Origin: Paratinospora sagittata
Taxonomy: Eukaryota > Streptophyta > Magnoliopsida > Ranunculales > Menispermaceae
Assembly: GCA_035771175.1 (NCBI GenBank)
Contig: CM069605.1
Location: 22,088,288 to 22,152,287, forward strand
DNA length: 64,000 nucleotides
Direction of reading: 5' to 3'
A program made the position numbers and the translations under genes. Below the pieces are notes generated by a model, which did not search any database, had not been told where the DNA came from, and saw only the letters and a list, made by a program, of their open reading frames with translations. Shown in pieces: positions 60,601-64,000 of the stretch. Each line of letters begins with the position of its first letter. Positions within the stretch are counted from its first letter, which is position 1.

Positions 60601-63600
60601 CAAAATGATTTGAATTCAAAACATTATTTTATCTAAAGTTGTTTTGGGAGTGCGAGACAATGGGAATCATGTAGGTGTTAGTAGAGAATATTTCAATTAA
60701 GATAACCTGGTAAAACTGTGTAAGGAATAGAAAAATCGAGCAAGCAGAAGTGCCCACATTTTCCTCGTTAGAAATATCAGATTTTTATCTCAGAAGTGGA
60801 TAGCGTGCTATTGGGTTGTGTATCATGTTCTCTTTTGACAGATAGCAGGCTATAGCAGGACGATATACACAAACACGAGGGCTCGAGATTTTCAGACTTT
60901 TCGATTGCGTGTTATCAAGGCCTATAGTGCCTATTGCCCATTTTACGAAAAATGGAAAGATCACGACAACAACTTTATAGTGAGTTATCAAAGGGGATAA
61001 TGCCCTATAGACAATTTCCCAGAAAAACAAATGTTTTATTATAGAACCCTATCAGCATGCTATCAACACTGATAGTGCGCTAGTGCCTTCTGGAAAATTT
61101 TGGCAAATTTCTGGATAGCCTTATTTTTAAAAAATTAATATTTATACACTCAAGAATCATTCCATTGACTCAAAACATATTGATATAAAATTAAAAACTT
61201 TTAAATAATTCAAAACTCTTTGAAATTATGATTAAAACCTTTCGATAGCTATTGTTTGATGTGTTGTTGATGATTAGTTGTAGCTCTTAGAAAAGAAAAT
61301 ACAGGTGATGAGTTCTCTTCCTGAGAACACTTCATATACATACAGTTTAAAACAATAGATAGCCTCTGTAAATCTCAGCACAAAAGGGATAGAATGAAGA
61401 ACTTGCGAAATAATGAGGTTATCTTCAAGATAGTTTGCAATTTAGATTCAGTTCGAAGCTTGTTTGGGCAAATGCAAGCATCACGACTTTCTTCTATTTA
61501 AACACTCTTTGGAAAACTCGATCTAACTTGCAAAAATCTTGTGTGTTCTATCTTTGAAAATTAGAGAATGAGGGTTTTATAAAATTAGCAGTTGCATGTT
61601 AAAGAGCAAGAGAGTACAAAATGATTTGAATTCAAAATATTGTTTAATCTAAAGTTGTTTTGGGAGTGCGAGACAACGGGAATCACCTAGCTGTTAGTAG
61701 AGAATATTTCAATGAAGATAACCTGGTAAAACTGTATAAGGAATAAAAAAATTGAGCAAGCAGAAGTGCCCCCGTTTTTCTCGTTAGAAATATCAGATTT
61801 TTGTCTCAGTCGTGGATAGCGTGCTATTGGGTTGTTTATCATGTTCTCTATTGACAGATAGCAGGCTATAGCAAGTCGATATACGCAAACCCGAGAGCTC
61901 GAGTTTTTCAGACATTCCGATTGCGTGTTATCAAGGCCTGTAGCGCTATTGCCCATTTAACTAAAAGTGTAAAGATCACGACAACAAATTTATAGCGAGT
62001 TATCAAAAGGGATAGCGCGCCATAGATAATTTTCCAGAAAAACAAATGTTTTATTATAGAACCCTATCAGCGTGCTATCAACACTGATAGTGCGCTAGTG
62101 CCTTCTGAAAAAATTTGGCAAAATGCTGGATAGCCTTTTTTTTGAAAAATTAATATTTTTACACTCAAGAACCATTCCATTGACCCAAAACATATTGATA
62201 TAAAATTAAAAACTTTTAAATAATTCAAAACTCATTGAGATTATGATTAAAACCTTTCGGAAAACATTTTTTCAAAATGAAATACTATATCGAAGTGATT
62301 TTGAAGACATTGCAATTTTTAGAGTTTTAGTGCTGAGATTGATCGAGAGGTTACCCTACACACCAAAGATAAAACTAATGCATTAGGCATGAGATATGTC
62401 TTCTTTCTTCGAGCTTGTTCTTTGTAGACTTCGATAGCTATTGTTTGATGTGTTGTTGATGATTAGTTGTAGCTCTTAGAAAAACATTACAGGTGATGAG
62501 TTCTCTTAACGAGAACACTTCATATACTTACAGTTTAAAACAATAGATAGCCTCTGCAAATCTCAGCACAAAAGGGATAGAATGAAGAACTTGCGAAATA
62601 ATAAGGTTATCTTCAAGATAGTTTGCAATTTAGATTCAGTTCGAAGGTTGTTTGGGCAAATGTAAGAATCACGACTTTCTTCTATTTAAACACTCTTTAG
62701 AAAACTCGGCCTAACTTGCAAAAATCTTGTGTGTTCTATCTTTGAAAATTAAAGAATGAGGGTTTTATAAATTAGAAGTTGCATGTTAAAGAGCAAGACA
62801 GTACAAAATGATTTGAATTCAAAACATTGTTTAATCTAAAGTTGTTTTGGGCGTGCGAGACAATGAGAATCATCTAGGTGTTAGTAGAGAATATTTCAAT
62901 TAAGATAACCTCATAAAATCGAACAAGCAGAAGTGCTCACATTTTTCTTGTTAAAATATAAGATTTTTGTCCTAGACCTGGATAGCGTGCTATTGGGTTG
63001 AGTATCATGTTCTTTATTGACAGATAGCAGGCTATAGCAGGTCGACATAAACAAACCCGAGAGCTCGAGTTTTTTAGAGTTTCCGATTGCATGTTATCAA
63101 GGTCTATAGCGTGCTATTGCCCATTTTACTAAAAATTGAAGATCACGGTAACAACTTTAAAGCGACTTATCAAAGGCGATAGCGCGCTATAGACAATTTT
63201 CCAGAAAAACAAATGTTTTATTATAGAACCCTGTCAGCGTGTTATCAACACTGATATTGCGCTAGTGCCTTCTGGAAAATTTTTGCAAATTGCTGGATAG
63301 CCTTATTTTTCAAAAATTAATATTTTTACACTTAAGAACCATTCCATTGACTCAAAACATATTGATATAAGATTAAAAACTTTTAAATAATTCAAAACTC
63401 ATTGAAATTATGATTAAAACCTTTCGGAAAACATTTTTTCAAAATGAAATACTATATCGAAGTGATTTTGAAGACTTTGCAATTTTCAGAGTTTTAGTAC
63501 TGAGATTGATCGAGAGGTTACCCTACACACCAAAGATAAAACTAATGCGTTAGACATGAGATATGTCTTCGTTCTTCGAGCTTCATCTTTGTAGACTTCG

Positions 63601-64000
63601 ATAGCTATTGTTTGATGTGTTGTTGATGATTAGTTGTAGCTCTTAGAAGGAAAAATACAGGTGATGTGTTCTCTTATCGAGAACACTTCATATACTTACA
63701 GTTTAAAACAATAGATAGCCTCTGGAGATATCAGCACAAAAGAGACAAAATGAAGAACTTGCGAAATAATGAGGTTATCCTCAAGACAGTTTTCAATTTT
63801 GATTCAGTTCGAAGGTTGTTTGGGCAAATGCAAGAATCACGACTTTCTTCTATTTAAACACTCTTTGGAAAGCTCGGTCTAACTTGCAAAAATCGTGTGT
63901 GTTCTATCTTTGAAAATCAGAGAATGAGGGTTTTATAAAATTAGCAGTTGCAAGTTAAAGAGCAAGAGAGTACAAAATGATTTGAATTCAAAACATTGTT
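54623..64000. repeat. Satellite block S4
   Basis: Resumes in phase after element D. GGATAGCC landmarks at 55613, 56786, 57722, 58735, 59925, 61113, 62128 and 63295 give lengths of 1173, 936, 1013, 1190, 1188, 1015 and 1167 bp; the window ends inside the next monomer. The 1013 and 1015 monomers share one deletion (ACCTTTCG joined to ATAGCTATTG). The 936 monomer has a different deletion (GACGTGAGAT joined to AGTTTGCAATTTTG near 57053). The monomer broken by D also lacks a segment near 54763. No gene is seen. Confidence 0.93.

Overview
The window is plant nuclear heterochromatin. Its backbone is a tandem satellite with a monomer of about 1.15-1.20 kb, interrupted by four LTR retrotransposons of the Ty3/gypsy (Metaviridae) group. 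All four carry chromodomain-type integrase C-termini, which points to chromoviruses, most likely the Tekay/Del clade. No host gene, rRNA, tRNA or CRISPR array is visible. The plant-type gag/pol, the primer-binding sites matching initiator tRNA-Met, the AT-rich satellite and the nested insertions suggest a flowering plant and a pericentromeric or similar repeat-rich region. The species cannot be told from the sequence.

Layout. (1) Satellite S1, 1-5899. (2) Element A, 5900-24897, minus strand, bounded by a 5-bp target duplication (GTGAG/GTGCG). A has a deleted interior: ORF1 with stops, then a gag N-terminus fused to a late RNase H-integrase segment. Its 3' LTR is split by (3) element B, 6800-17796, minus strand, target duplication GTTTT. 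B has 3-kb LTRs and a full but decayed gag-pro-RT-RH-IN-chromodomain region. (4) Satellite S2, 24898-36361. (5) Element C, 36362-40327, minus strand: one complete LTR, a late integrase/chromodomain region with an internal 454-bp tandem duplication, and a truncated second LTR. (6) Satellite S3, 40328-43107. (7) Element D, 43108-54622, plus strand, target duplication GACAT. D has nearly identical LTRs and is the youngest and best preserved insertion. (8) Satellite S4, 54623-64000.

A, C and D are one family. They share LTR ends (TGTAATACCC...GGTGTGACA), the primer-binding site, the polypurine tract and, in A and D, an unusual layout with an extra ORF (ORF1) between the primer-binding site and gag. 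ORF1 resembles the 'putative plant transposon protein' domain. Splice-acceptor-like tracts sit just upstream of both the ORF1 and gag start codons. In D, gag makes the capsid and nucleocapsid and pol makes reverse transcriptase, RNase H and a chromodomain integrase. The protease is cut off after its active-site loop by an apparent deletion that also shifts the frame, so D probably cannot mature its own polyprotein.

The most interesting points are the ORF1/splice-signal architecture with a conserved triplicated spacer, the palindromic 20-bp U3 minisatellite whose unit differs between subfamilies, the dyad-rich core of the satellite, three-monomer higher-order repeats, and the C-to-T signature of all five pol stop codons in B.
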